This document shows positions 1 through 5,615 of a DNA stretch of 9,940 nucleotides, piece by piece (the stretch's first letter is position 1; each line of letters opens with the position of its first letter). Made by a program: the position numbers and the translations under genes. The stretch is from positions 1 to 9,940 of the forward strand of contig JABJBD010000201.1 of assembly GCA_018668795.1 (NCBI GenBank), written 5' to 3'. The notes beneath the pieces were generated by a model that was not told where the DNA came from, ran no database searches, and was given only the letters and a program-made list of their open reading frames with translations. The DNA comes from Candidatus Puniceispirillum sp. GTDB taxonomy: Bacteria > Pseudomonadota > Alphaproteobacteria > Puniceispirillales > Puniceispirillaceae.

Positions 1-40
1 CAGATTAGTTCAGATTAGTTCAGATTAGTTCAGATTAGCT
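1..40. repeat. Four tandem copies of a 10-bp unit
   Basis: Three exact copies of CAGATTAGTT are followed by a fourth, CAGATTAGCT, with one substitution. The array begins at the first base of the window, so it may extend further left. Its last copy contains the stop codon (TAA on the minus strand, 35-37) of the DUF1638 gene, so most of the array lies just after the end of that gene. The 10-bp period is close to one helical turn, which places each unit on the same DNA face. No inverted repeat within the unit and no terminator-like T tract was seen. Function unknown; it may be simple slippage expansion. Confidence 0.9.
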
Positions 41-724
41 ATGTGCCACGCTAGCCGTCTGGCTGGCGGTGAAAATAAAATCGGTAAAATCACCATATCC
101 GGCGAAACGGTATTCAAAATCAAGTTCTAACATCGCCGCCGCCGCACGTGCTTTTTCCTGTAAGGCCGGATCATGGGTCTGGGCGATGTAAAGTACGCGT
201 TTGTAATTGCCAAAATACATGTTGCGTAATTGTGGATGCTGGCGCAATCCCATGCCTTTCATGACCAGACGTTCAAAATGGCGCACCATATAGTCAGTCA
301 GGAAAAAGGTGCCCAGTTCAGCTTCCATTTCAGCATCAAAATCAGGTTTGCCCATGAACATTTCATAGCAATGCGGACCGGGAATACGCGGGATTGATTC
401 GGACGCTAAATAGGCATCCAGTTCGCCGCCTGTGCCACAATCACCATATATCACAACGATGTCACGATTTGTTTTTCTGGCTTTATCGACTTTTCGCCGG
501 AGACCCGGGACAATTTTTTCAGGATGATTATGCCATGCAGCAGGCAAGCAAGTGAGCTCGACAGAGCCAGCTGGTAGCTGTTTGGTGATATCAAGAATTT
601 CACGCGCCAAGGCACCGCAGGCAATCATCAGGACACCTGCCGGTGCATCGGCATGTGTGGCCGGTACATCGGCATGTGAGGATGGGCTAGCCAACCGCCT
701 GTTCTTTGGCACGGCGTGCCGCAA
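35..724 (-). CDS. DUF1638 domain protein, companion of corrinoid methyl-transfer genes
   Basis: This protein of up to 229 residues matches my recollection of the DUF1638 family. Recognisable segments are ACGALAREIL (35-44), YGDCGTGGELD (93-103), IPGPHCYEMF (114-123) and a C-terminal part around QTHDPALQEKA (182-192). Cys36, Cys96 and Cys119, the latter next to His118, fall inside these segments and could be metal or cofactor ligands; Cys59 is less certain. No signal peptide or membrane segment is seen, so it is probably cytoplasmic. DUF1638 genes are often found beside corrinoid proteins and B12-dependent methyltransferases, as here, but I know of no proven biochemical function. The start is unresolved. 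TTG at 724 gives a 38-base overlap with the upstream gene; GTG at 712 and TTG at 694 are alternatives. ATG at 628 has an AGGT seven or so bases upstream and would begin directly at MIACGAL, giving 197 residues. The extra N-terminus is made partly of a 7-residue repeat. Confidence 0.8.
   Translation of the reverse strand: MRHAVPKNRRLASPSSHADVPATHADAPAGVLMIACGALAREILDITKQLPAGSVELTCLPAAWHNHPEKIVPGLRRKVDKARKTNRDIVVIYGDCGTGGELDAYLASESIPRIPGPHCYEMFMGKPDFDAEMEAELGTFFLTDYMVRHFERLVMKGMGLRQHPQLRNMYFGNYKRVLYIAQTHDPALQEKARAAAAMLELDFEYRFAGYGDFTDFIFTASQTASVAHS
640..681. repeat. Two 21-bp tandem repeats at the start of the DUF1638 reading frame
   Basis: Two adjacent 21-bp copies (640-660 and 661-681) differ at two positions. 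In the DUF1638 frame they encode SHADVPA and THADAPA. The unit length is a multiple of three, so the repeat keeps the frame. It lies between the conserved start of the domain and the stop codon of the upstream gene, so it is either a variable N-terminal linker or untranslated spacer if ATG 628 is the real start. Confidence 0.8.
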
Positions 725-1391
725 TCATTTCCTTGGCCGTTTCAACAGCAACAGCCGCATCACGGCAATAGGCATCAGCACCCACTGAATCGGCAAAGGC
801 TTCGTTCAACGGCGCGCCGCCAACAAGCACGATATAATCATCGCGGATGCCTTTTTCGATCATCGCGTCAACAACGACTTTCATATATGGCATTGTTGTT
901 GTCAGCAAAGCCGACATGCCAAGAATGTCCGGCTTATGTTCTTCGAGTGCCTCAAGGTAGTTTTCAACCGGATTATTAATGCCAAGGTCAATGACGTCAA
1001 AACCAGCCCCTTCAAGCATCATCGAGACAAGGTTCTTGCCAATGTCGTGAATATCGCCTTTGACCGTGCCAATAACCATTGTACCAACACGCGGCGCACC
1101 AGTTTCAGCCAGAAGCGGTCGCAACACAACCATGCCGGCCTTCATAGCATTGGCGGCCATCAAAACCTCAGGCACAAACAGAATACCATCGCGGAAATCA
1201 ATGCCGACAATCGTCATGCCTTCGACAAGGGCTTTGGTCAGAACCTCATAGGGTGTCCATTTACGACCAAGCAGAATATTCACGCCTTCAACAATTTCGT
1301 CCTGCAGACCATCATAAAGATCATCATGCATCTGCTGGACAAGTTCATCGTCATCTAGGTCAGCAAGGATAATTTCATCTTCATCAGCCAT
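687..1391 (-). CDS. Corrinoid (B12-binding) protein of a methyltransferase system, MtbC/MtgC type
   Basis: This 234-residue protein has the two-domain plan of small corrinoid proteins. A helical cap domain (B12-binding-2 type) covers about residues 14-95 and a Rossmann-like cobalamin-binding domain about 103-226. The cobalamin signature is clear: GTVKGDIHDIG at 108-118, with His115 as the expected lower axial cobalt ligand, MSALLTTTM at 159-167 and VGGAP at 190-194. In this family a partner methyltransferase moves a methyl group from a substrate (methylamines, glycine betaine or similar) to cob(I)alamin, and a second enzyme passes it to tetrahydrofolate or another acceptor. The substrate cannot be told from this protein. 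It is likely cytoplasmic. The ATG start is supported by a good ribosome binding site. It overlaps the DUF1638 gene downstream, which suggests one transcript. The matching methyltransferase and reductive activase are not in the window. Confidence 0.92.
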   Translation of the reverse strand: MADEDEIILADLDDDELVQQMHDDLYDGLQDEIVEGVNILLGRKWTPYEVLTKALVEGMTIVGIDFRDGILFVPEVLMAANAMKAGMVVLRPLLAETGAPRVGTMVIGTVKGDIHDIGKNLVSMMLEGAGFDVIDLGINNPVENYLEALEEHKPDILGMSALLTTTMPYMKVVVDAMIEKGIRDDYIVLVGGAPLNEAFADSVGADAYCRDAAVAVETAKEMIAARRAKEQAVG

Positions 1392-1398
1392 AATGTGA

Positions 1399-1403
1399 CT
1401 CCT
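1399..1403 (-). promoter_or_regulatory. Ribosome binding site of the corrinoid-protein gene
   Basis: On the minus strand the sequence reads AGGAG, seven bases before the ATG at 1391-1389. It is one of the clearest Shine-Dalgarno sequences in the window and fixes the start of the corrinoid protein. Confidence 0.75.
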
Positions 1404-1408
1404 GCATC

Positions 1409-1420
1409 AGGCTTTCGCCT
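1409..1420 (-). promoter_or_regulatory. Small GAAA-loop hairpin in the corrinoid gene leader
   Basis: On the minus strand AGGC-GAAA-GCCT forms a 4-bp GC-rich stem closed by a GNRA-type tetraloop. It ends five bases before the AGGAG ribosome binding site. It is too short to be a cobalamin riboswitch and has no T tract after it, so it is not a terminator. It may influence translation or mRNA stability, or be chance. The rest of the 220-base gap (1392-1611) shows no other structure that I can support. Confidence 0.35.
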
Positions 1421-1611
1421 CTGATTGAACCTCAGTCGCATGTTACCATGCCAGTTTGGAAGCGGAACTGCCGCCATCATTCTGAATTCTTGCGATATTC
1501 ATTTATGAAAATGTGAAACTGACACGACTTTTTCTGCTGCTTTTCCGACATCCTGTCTGAATCAGCCTCACAATTAGGTTTTTTTGACCAGCAAACAGCC
1601 GGACATAATTC

Positions 1612-2199
1612 CTAATCTTCGATTTGATGCTTTTGCAAAAGCGGCACACTGATGATGACAAAAATCAATGAAATGCCCGTGATGCCAAAGACTTTGAAAG
1701 TGATCCAGTCATCGGTGCTGAGAGCACGCCACGCAATTTCGTTCGCCACTGCCGTGGTCAGGAACATGAGCGCCCATAACCAGGTTATCAATCCCCAGCC
1801 TTTGTCGGTCAGTTTCATCTGGCCACCCATGATTGCGGCTAGTGGGTTGCGCCCCATAAGCCGACCACCAGCAATCGCCGCCGCCAAAAGCAAAGTTACC
1901 ACCGTCGGTTTGATCTTGATGAATAGCTCATTATCAAAATAGAGCGACAAGCCGCCAAAAAATACCAAAGCCAGACATCCAAAGGCAGCCATCATCGGTA
2001 TCCGACGTTCTAGCCGCCAGCTGATGGCCAGCGCAACAAGTGTCGCCCCCACCAGCACTTTGATGCTGAACATCAAATCATGATAAAGATAATTTGCCCC
2101 AAAGAATAACAGTAAAGGCCCCATATCAAGCAGAAAACGGCGCCCAGAATGCGCTGGTTTTTTATCGGTGCTGTCGGCGTGTGTGTTGGTATCTGTCAC
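1612..2199 (-). CDS. yciB: Inner-membrane septation protein YciB/IspZ
   Basis: This 195-residue, strongly hydrophobic protein belongs to the YciB/IspZ (septation protein A) family. About five membrane segments are visible, at roughly residues 24-42, 45-60, 69-87, 99-118 and 136-152, with a last one at 168-188. Family hallmarks are DMGPLLLFF near 25-33, FIKIKPT at 93-99, NEIAWR at 153-158 and ST at 161-162. YciB is an inner-membrane protein linked to cell-envelope integrity and, in some bacteria, to septum formation and intracellular growth; its exact mechanism is unclear. The start is GTG (2197-2199) with AAGGGA shortly upstream. The first in-frame ATG is inside the conserved core at residue 26, so GTG is preferred. 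Only 19 bases separate it from the end of dusA, so the two are probably co-transcribed. The polar Asp/Thr/Lys-rich tail (1-20) is probably cytoplasmic. Confidence 0.9.
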   Translation of the reverse strand: MTDTNTHADSTDKKPAHSGRRFLLDMGPLLLFFGANYLYHDLMFSIKVLVGATLVALAISWRLERRIPMMAAFGCLALVFFGGLSLYFDNELFIKIKPTVVTLLLAAAIAGGRLMGRNPLAAIMGGQMKLTDKGWGLITWLWALMFLTTAVANEIAWRALSTDDWITFKVFGITGISLIFVIISVPLLQKHQIED

Positions 2200-2218
2200 A
2201 ATATTTTCCCTTAAAAAA

Positions 2219-3232
2219 TCAGGCGGCTATTTGCGCTGCCATTGCCTCGCAGGCGGTTGCAGTTTCACGGATAAGCTGGCCACCATCGGCCGAACGCAAG
2301 CGCGCCTCTTCGCCAAGGCAACGGCGCCAAAGTTTGGCACCGCGCTGGCCATTATAAAGGCCAAGCATATGGCGGGTGATCGCATGAAGCGGGACGCCAG
2401 CGGCGGTTTTTTCATCGGCATAATCAGCCATGCTGGTAGCTATGTTAGCGCGGTTGGGCACAGCAGTACCAAACAAATCATGTGCAATATGCGCTAGCAT
2501 CATCGGCGTTTTATAGGCGACACGCCCCAGCATCATACCCGCAAAATATGGTGCCAGTTCGCGGACTGTATCCAGCGTTACGATGCCGCCATTGATATGA
2601 ATATCAATTTGAGGAAACGCGCCAACAAGGCGTTTGACACGATCATAATCCAAAGGGGGAATATCGCGGTTTTCTTTGGGGCTGAGACCTTTTAGCCACG
2701 CTTTACGAGCATGCACATATAGCAATGTGACACCCGCTTCACCCACCGCATGGGTGAAAGCATCAAGGCCGGTTTCGGAGTCCATATCATCGATACCAAT
2801 TCGGCATTTGACCGAAACTGGGACATTGAAGTCCCCCGTGACCGATGCCATGGCTGTGCAACATGCGGCAACCAATTCAGGTTCTGCCATAAGACAAGCG
2901 CCAAAACGACCAGATTGTACGCGATCTGACGGACAACCCACATTCAGATTAATTTCAGCGAATCCGTAATCCAGCGCGATTTTGGCTGCTTTTGCCAGTT
3001 TTTCCGGATCGCTACCACCAAGTTGTAAAGCCAGAGGATGTTCAGCCGTATCATGACCTAGCAAGCGTTCACGATCGCCATGGATAATTGCATCGGCGGT
3101 CACCATTTCGGTAAATAGCAACGCATCAGGCGTAACAAGGCGCAGGAAAAAACGGCAATGCCGATCTGTCCAATCCATCATCGGTGCCACCGATAAACGG
3201 CGATCAATATGGTGCCCATTCTGGTTAGTCAT
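2219..3232 (-). CDS. dusA: tRNA-dihydrouridine synthase DusA
   Basis: DusA is an FMN enzyme that reduces uridine to 5,6-dihydrouridine in the D-loop of tRNAs (positions 20 and 20a in E. coli), using NADPH. The 337-residue protein has the usual length. The flavin TIM barrel starts with VAPMMDWTDRHCR (15-27) and includes QLGGSDP (70-76), the active-site segment NLNVGCPSDR (95-104) with catalytic Cys100, VKCRIGID (141-148), VHARKAWLKGLSPKENR (173-189) and INGGI (213-217). The C-terminal helical tRNA-binding part carries RHMLGLYNGQRGAKLWRR (287-304). The SVAPMMDWTDRHCR opening and the ARKAWLKGLSPKENR loop are typical of DusA rather than DusB. The ATG at 3232 has AAGG five to six bases upstream and is preferred over an in-frame TTG at 3250, which only adds six residues. 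It sits between the DUF1491 gene (62-base gap) and yciB (19-base gap) in a leftward group. Confidence 0.96.
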   Translation of the reverse strand: MTNQNGHHIDRRLSVAPMMDWTDRHCRFFLRLVTPDALLFTEMVTADAIIHGDRERLLGHDTAEHPLALQLGGSDPEKLAKAAKIALDYGFAEINLNVGCPSDRVQSGRFGACLMAEPELVAACCTAMASVTGDFNVPVSVKCRIGIDDMDSETGLDAFTHAVGEAGVTLLYVHARKAWLKGLSPKENRDIPPLDYDRVKRLVGAFPQIDIHINGGIVTLDTVRELAPYFAGMMLGRVAYKTPMMLAHIAHDLFGTAVPNRANIATSMADYADEKTAAGVPLHAITRHMLGLYNGQRGAKLWRRCLGEEARLRSADGGQLIRETATACEAMAAQIAA

Positions 3233-3248
3233 GCGTGCCTTATACGAC

Positions 3249-3266
3249 AAAAAATCTAAAAAATCT
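3249..3266. repeat. Two 9-bp A-rich direct repeats between DUF1491 and dusA
   Basis: AAAAAATCT occurs twice in direct succession (3249-3257 and 3258-3266). In the direction of dusA transcription this gives two T6 tracts directly ahead of the dusA ribosome binding site. There is only a weak AACC/GGTT pairing before the T tracts, so I do not call it a terminator. An A/T-rich promoter element for dusA is equally possible. Confidence 0.6.
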
Positions 3267-3294
3267 AACCTTGAGGAGATGTTGGTTTTTTACC

Positions 3295-3621
3295 CTAGAT
3301 GGCGGCAAAAGGATTGCGACCTTTGGGATCATCGACCGCCAGCACAAAGGCATCAGGATCATGGCCAATTTCTCTGTCCAGCCGTGCGCGTGCTGTTTCG
3401 GCATCAACCCAGCCAGCACCGGTGATCGCCTGCCAGCTATAGGCACCATCAAAATCAAGAATACGTGCCAGAATTTTATGTTGATCCAAACCAGCGTTGA
3501 TATGAATGAATATCGCACCAGCATCAGCTTCGCCGCGGCGCACCAGAACGCAATCGATTAGTTCCTGACTGGCATAGCGTAATGCCGCCGCAACCAACAT
3601 GCCCGACTTCAGCCGCGCCAT
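3295..3621 (-). CDS. DUF1491 family protein
   Basis: This 108-residue protein matches the small DUF1491 family that I recall from alphaproteobacteria. Its features are an RLKSGMLVAAALR opening (3-15), VRRGEADAGAIFI (27-39), a central SWQAITGAGWVDAETA stretch (62-77) and a C-terminal part with LDREIGHDPDAFVLAVDDPKG (80-100). The spacing and the GEADAGAI and IGHDPD motifs are diagnostic in my recollection. Function is unknown; no membrane segment or catalytic motif is obvious, and it is probably cytoplasmic. The ATG is preceded by AGG nine bases upstream. The spacer between them is a perfect 10-bp palindrome, GTCAGCTGAC (3622-3631), which could partly mask the start. It lies 47 bases after the SDHAF4-like gene and 62 bases before dusA on the same strand, consistent with one transcript. 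Confidence 0.85.
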   Translation of the reverse strand: MARLKSGMLVAAALRYASQELIDCVLVRRGEADAGAIFIHINAGLDQHKILARILDFDGAYSWQAITGAGWVDAETARARLDREIGHDPDAFVLAVDDPKGRNPFAAI

Positions 3622-3668
3622 GTCAGCTGACCTGTGGCCTAGCAGAACGCAAAACCCGGATTAATAGA

Positions 3669-3845
3669 CTAGAAGTCACTGCACCGGCCTTTTTGTTCCC
3701 AGTCGCCGTAGCGGGTTGGTTCCGGACCCTTGGGACCGTTACGTTCAACCGGCACCGATGTTTTAGCCGCCGCCACATCGAGCTTTACAGGCTTTTCACC
3801 ATCGTCAGAGGACGCGTCAGTCGTGTTTTTCTTGTCTCGTGCCAT
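3669..3845 (-). CDS. DUF1674 / SDHAF4-like succinate dehydrogenase assembly factor
   Basis: This 58-residue protein ends in GPKGPEPTRYGDWEQKGRCSDF (about 37-58, given here as its key run), the conserved signature of DUF1674, the bacterial relatives of the mitochondrial factor SDHAF4/Sdh8. The family binds the flavinylated catalytic subunit SdhA and helps join it to SdhB while shielding the flavin from making reactive oxygen species. The N-terminal half is polar, Lys/Asp/Ser-rich and probably disordered, as usual. The ATG at 3845 is preferred: it gives a typical length and MARDKK start. A TTG at 3881 would add 12 hydrophobic residues and has no good ribosome binding site; the ATG itself has AAAGGG about 13 bases upstream, which is long. 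The gene is divergent from rsmB across a spacer rich in inverted repeats. Confidence 0.87.
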   Translation of the reverse strand: MARDKKNTTDASSDDGEKPVKLDVAAAKTSVPVERNGPKGPEPTRYGDWEQKGRCSDF

Positions 3846-3887
3846 GTTAACGTATATGCCCTTTATCACCGTCAAAAACAAGGCGGC

Positions 3888-3941
3888 TCGGCATAATGCC
3901 GATTAAAGGCATCACATATGGTGATGCTGGCTGTTTAACAG
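3888..3941. promoter_or_regulatory. Divergent control region with three inverted repeats
   Basis: Three inverted repeats follow one another in 54 bases. At 3888-3902 the arms TCGGCAT and ATGCCGA flank a single A. At 3909-3927 the arms GCATCAC and GTGATGC flank ATATG. At 3931-3941 the arms CTGTT and AACAG flank a single T. The stretch lies between the divergent SDHAF4-like and rsmB genes, where promoters for both are expected. The arms are perfect but no T tract follows, so protein-binding sites are more likely than terminators. Which regulator would bind is unknown. Confidence 0.5.
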
Positions 3942-3978
3942 ACAGTTCGTGAAGCACCTTTTGACGATGGAACACCCG

Positions 3979-5466
3979 ATGAATGATGACGCCCCCCAAA
4001 AAGCAGCCCCAGAATTACCAACCTTAAAATTAAAGCCAAAAACAAATAAGACTGGCGCAAAGACTGGCGTAAAGAGTGGCGCAAAACCACGTTCAAAGCC
4101 CATGGCCAAACACGGTGCAAAACCGGACACCGCCAAGACGAAGGCACATACCAAGCCCAAACAAGAAAAACCAGATACGCAATCGATGCTGAAAAGCCGT
4201 CAGATATGTTTTGAATTGCTGTGCGCTGTTGAAGAGGGAAGCCAGCTTGACCATGCGCTCAAAGCTCAGGAAGATATAAGCACGCTTGATGACCGTGACC
4301 GCCGCTTTGTGCGCTTGCTGGCAACTACCTGTCTGCGCCGTCGTGGACAAATCGAAAAGATTATCGCGCCCATGATTTCGCGGCGGCCTTTTGGAGCCCA
4401 AGCACATGCAAACTTGATACTGCTGATGGGCGCGGTGCAGTTGCTTATTTTGAAAACAGGCGCGCATGCCGCCGTCGACAGTACTGTTGAATTGATGCGC
4501 CAAGCTGGCTTTGAGCGGCTGTGCGGGATGGCTAATGCCGTCATGCGGCGTTTGACACGTGAAGGCGATGCCCGCTTTGAAACCACAGCGCCGATCGATA
4601 ATCTGCCTGACTGGCTGTTGCAAAGCTGGAACGAGCATTGGGGTCATGACACCACCAGCAAACTTGCCGATATGGCGATGAATCCGCCGCCGCTTGATAT
4701 TTCGGCCAAAGCCAATCCCGAAGCCTTGGCAAGTAAGCTGGAAGGCGAATTGATTGATAATTACACGATCCGCCGCGCTTTTGATGGTGATCCATCGCGT
4801 CTTGCCGGATTTGCCGACGGTGAATGGTGGGTTCAGGACGCCGCCGCCGCCCTGCCAGCACGGCTACTAGGTGACATCGCGGGGAAAGATGTAATTGATT
4901 TATGCGCTGCTCCGGGTGGAAAAACAGCTCAGCTGGTCGCCGCTGGTGCCAATGTCACCGCCATCGATAGTGGCCGCAAACGGGTTGATCGCTTGCGGCG
5001 CAACCTTGGTCGCCTTGGCATGAAAGCCACGCTGAAACAAGCTGATGGACGCCAGTTCGTGCCAGATTTGCCTGTTGATGCCATTCTACTTGACGCGCCC
5101 TGTTCGGCAACAGGCACCTTGCGTCGTCGCCCCGATATTTTAGGACGTCGCCAGCCCGAAGACATAGAATCTTTGCAGAATTTGCAATGGGAGCTGACAA
5201 CGACTGCACTTGGCTGGCTTAAGGCCGGAGGCAGGCTTGTCTATGCCACCTGTTCCCTACAACCTGAAGAAGGTGAAGAGATGATCGCCGCGATCATCGA
5301 AGCAGGTGAAGATAAAATTGTCATCGATCCGATAACGCCCGCACAAGCAGGGATTTTTGCGCGTTCGCTGACCGAAGCAGGCACTTTGCGTATCCTGCCG
5401 CATCAATATGATGATATTGGTGGTGTGGATGGATTTTTTGCCGCACGGCTTATTGCACTGGTGTAA
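3979..5466 (+). CDS. rsmB: 16S rRNA (cytosine-967-C5)-methyltransferase RsmB
   Basis: RsmB (Fmu/Sun) methylates C5 of cytosine 967 in 16S rRNA using S-adenosylmethionine. Counting from ATG 3979 (495 residues), a NusB-like RNA-binding domain covers about 70-195 and a Rossmann methyltransferase domain about 285-493. The SAM-binding motif is VIDLCAAPGGKT (305-316). The two catalytic cysteines are in DAPCSATG (372-379, Cys375) and ATCSLQPEEGE (423-433, Cys425). In this NOL1/NOP2/Sun family the motif VI Cys attacks the base and the motif IV Cys helps release the product. Residues about 20-68 form a Lys/Thr/Ala/Pro-rich, probably disordered, basic tail with short repeats, making the protein longer than E. 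coli RsmB (429 residues). The start is uncertain: GTG 3949 and ATG 3967 are in frame; 3979 is the only one with a ribosome-binding-like GGA at suitable spacing. Confidence 0.95.
   Translation: MNDDAPQKAAPELPTLKLKPKTNKTGAKTGVKSGAKPRSKPMAKHGAKPDTAKTKAHTKPKQEKPDTQSMLKSRQICFELLCAVEEGSQLDHALKAQEDISTLDDRDRRFVRLLATTCLRRRGQIEKIIAPMISRRPFGAQAHANLILLMGAVQLLILKTGAHAAVDSTVELMRQAGFERLCGMANAVMRRLTREGDARFETTAPIDNLPDWLLQSWNEHWGHDTTSKLADMAMNPPPLDISAKANPEALASKLEGELIDNYTIRRAFDGDPSRLAGFADGEWWVQDAAAALPARLLGDIAGKDVIDLCAAPGGKTAQLVAAGANVTAIDSGRKRVDRLRRNLGRLGMKATLKQADGRQFVPDLPVDAILLDAPCSATGTLRRRPDILGRRQPEDIESLQNLQWELTTTALGWLKAGGRLVYATCSLQPEEGEEMIAAIIEAGEDKIVIDPITPAQAGIFARSLTEAGTLRILPHQYDDIGGVDGFFAARLIALV
4051..4086. 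repeat. Three 12-bp repeats encoding the basic tail of RsmB
   Basis: Three adjacent 12-bp units (4051-4062, 4063-4074, 4075-4086) of the form ACTGGCGCAAAG, each with one or two changes, encode TGAK, TGVK and SGAK. They lie within the Lys-rich N-terminal extension of RsmB and keep the frame, which points to slippage expansion of a tolerated linker. Confidence 0.8.
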
Positions 5467-5615
5467 CAGGCTTTAAATGACGCATGATAGGCTATGCAGA
5501 GGATATGTTTAAGCATTGTGAATAGTCGGAATTATCTGCATGCCATTTGCTGAATGTTGGCTTTCTGCATTAAAGTTCTTTGGGACAACCTCTGGATACA
5601 GCGTATATCTATTGC

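Noticed and set aside
1..40. Possible CRISPR array
   Set aside because: The units are 10 bp with no spacers between them, so this is a simple tandem repeat.
936..1358. Plus-strand reading frame of 140 codons opposite the corrinoid gene
   Set aside because: It lies entirely opposite a strongly supported gene and has no family features.
1392..1611. Possible cobalamin riboswitch ahead of the corrinoid gene
   Set aside because: No B12-box-like sequence or extended set of helices was recognised; only a 4-bp hairpin is present.
3233..3250. TTG start of dusA adding six residues
   Set aside because: ATG 3232 has AAGG upstream at good spacing and gives the normal DusA length.
3276..3425. GAGGAG followed directly by ATG on the plus strand near 3276-3284
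   Set aside because: There is no spacing between the ribosome-binding-like bases and the ATG, and the frame runs opposite the DUF1491 gene.
3846..3881. TTG start of the SDHAF4-like gene
   Set aside because: It adds an atypical hydrophobic start without a ribosome binding site; the ATG version has the family's usual length.
4093..4861. Minus-strand reading frames opposite rsmB
   Set aside because: Their translations have no recognisable domain and lie opposite a well-supported rsmB; they are shadows.
5482..5497. GCAT/ATGC pairing after rsmB as a terminator
   Set aside because: Only four base pairs, an 8-base loop and no T tract.
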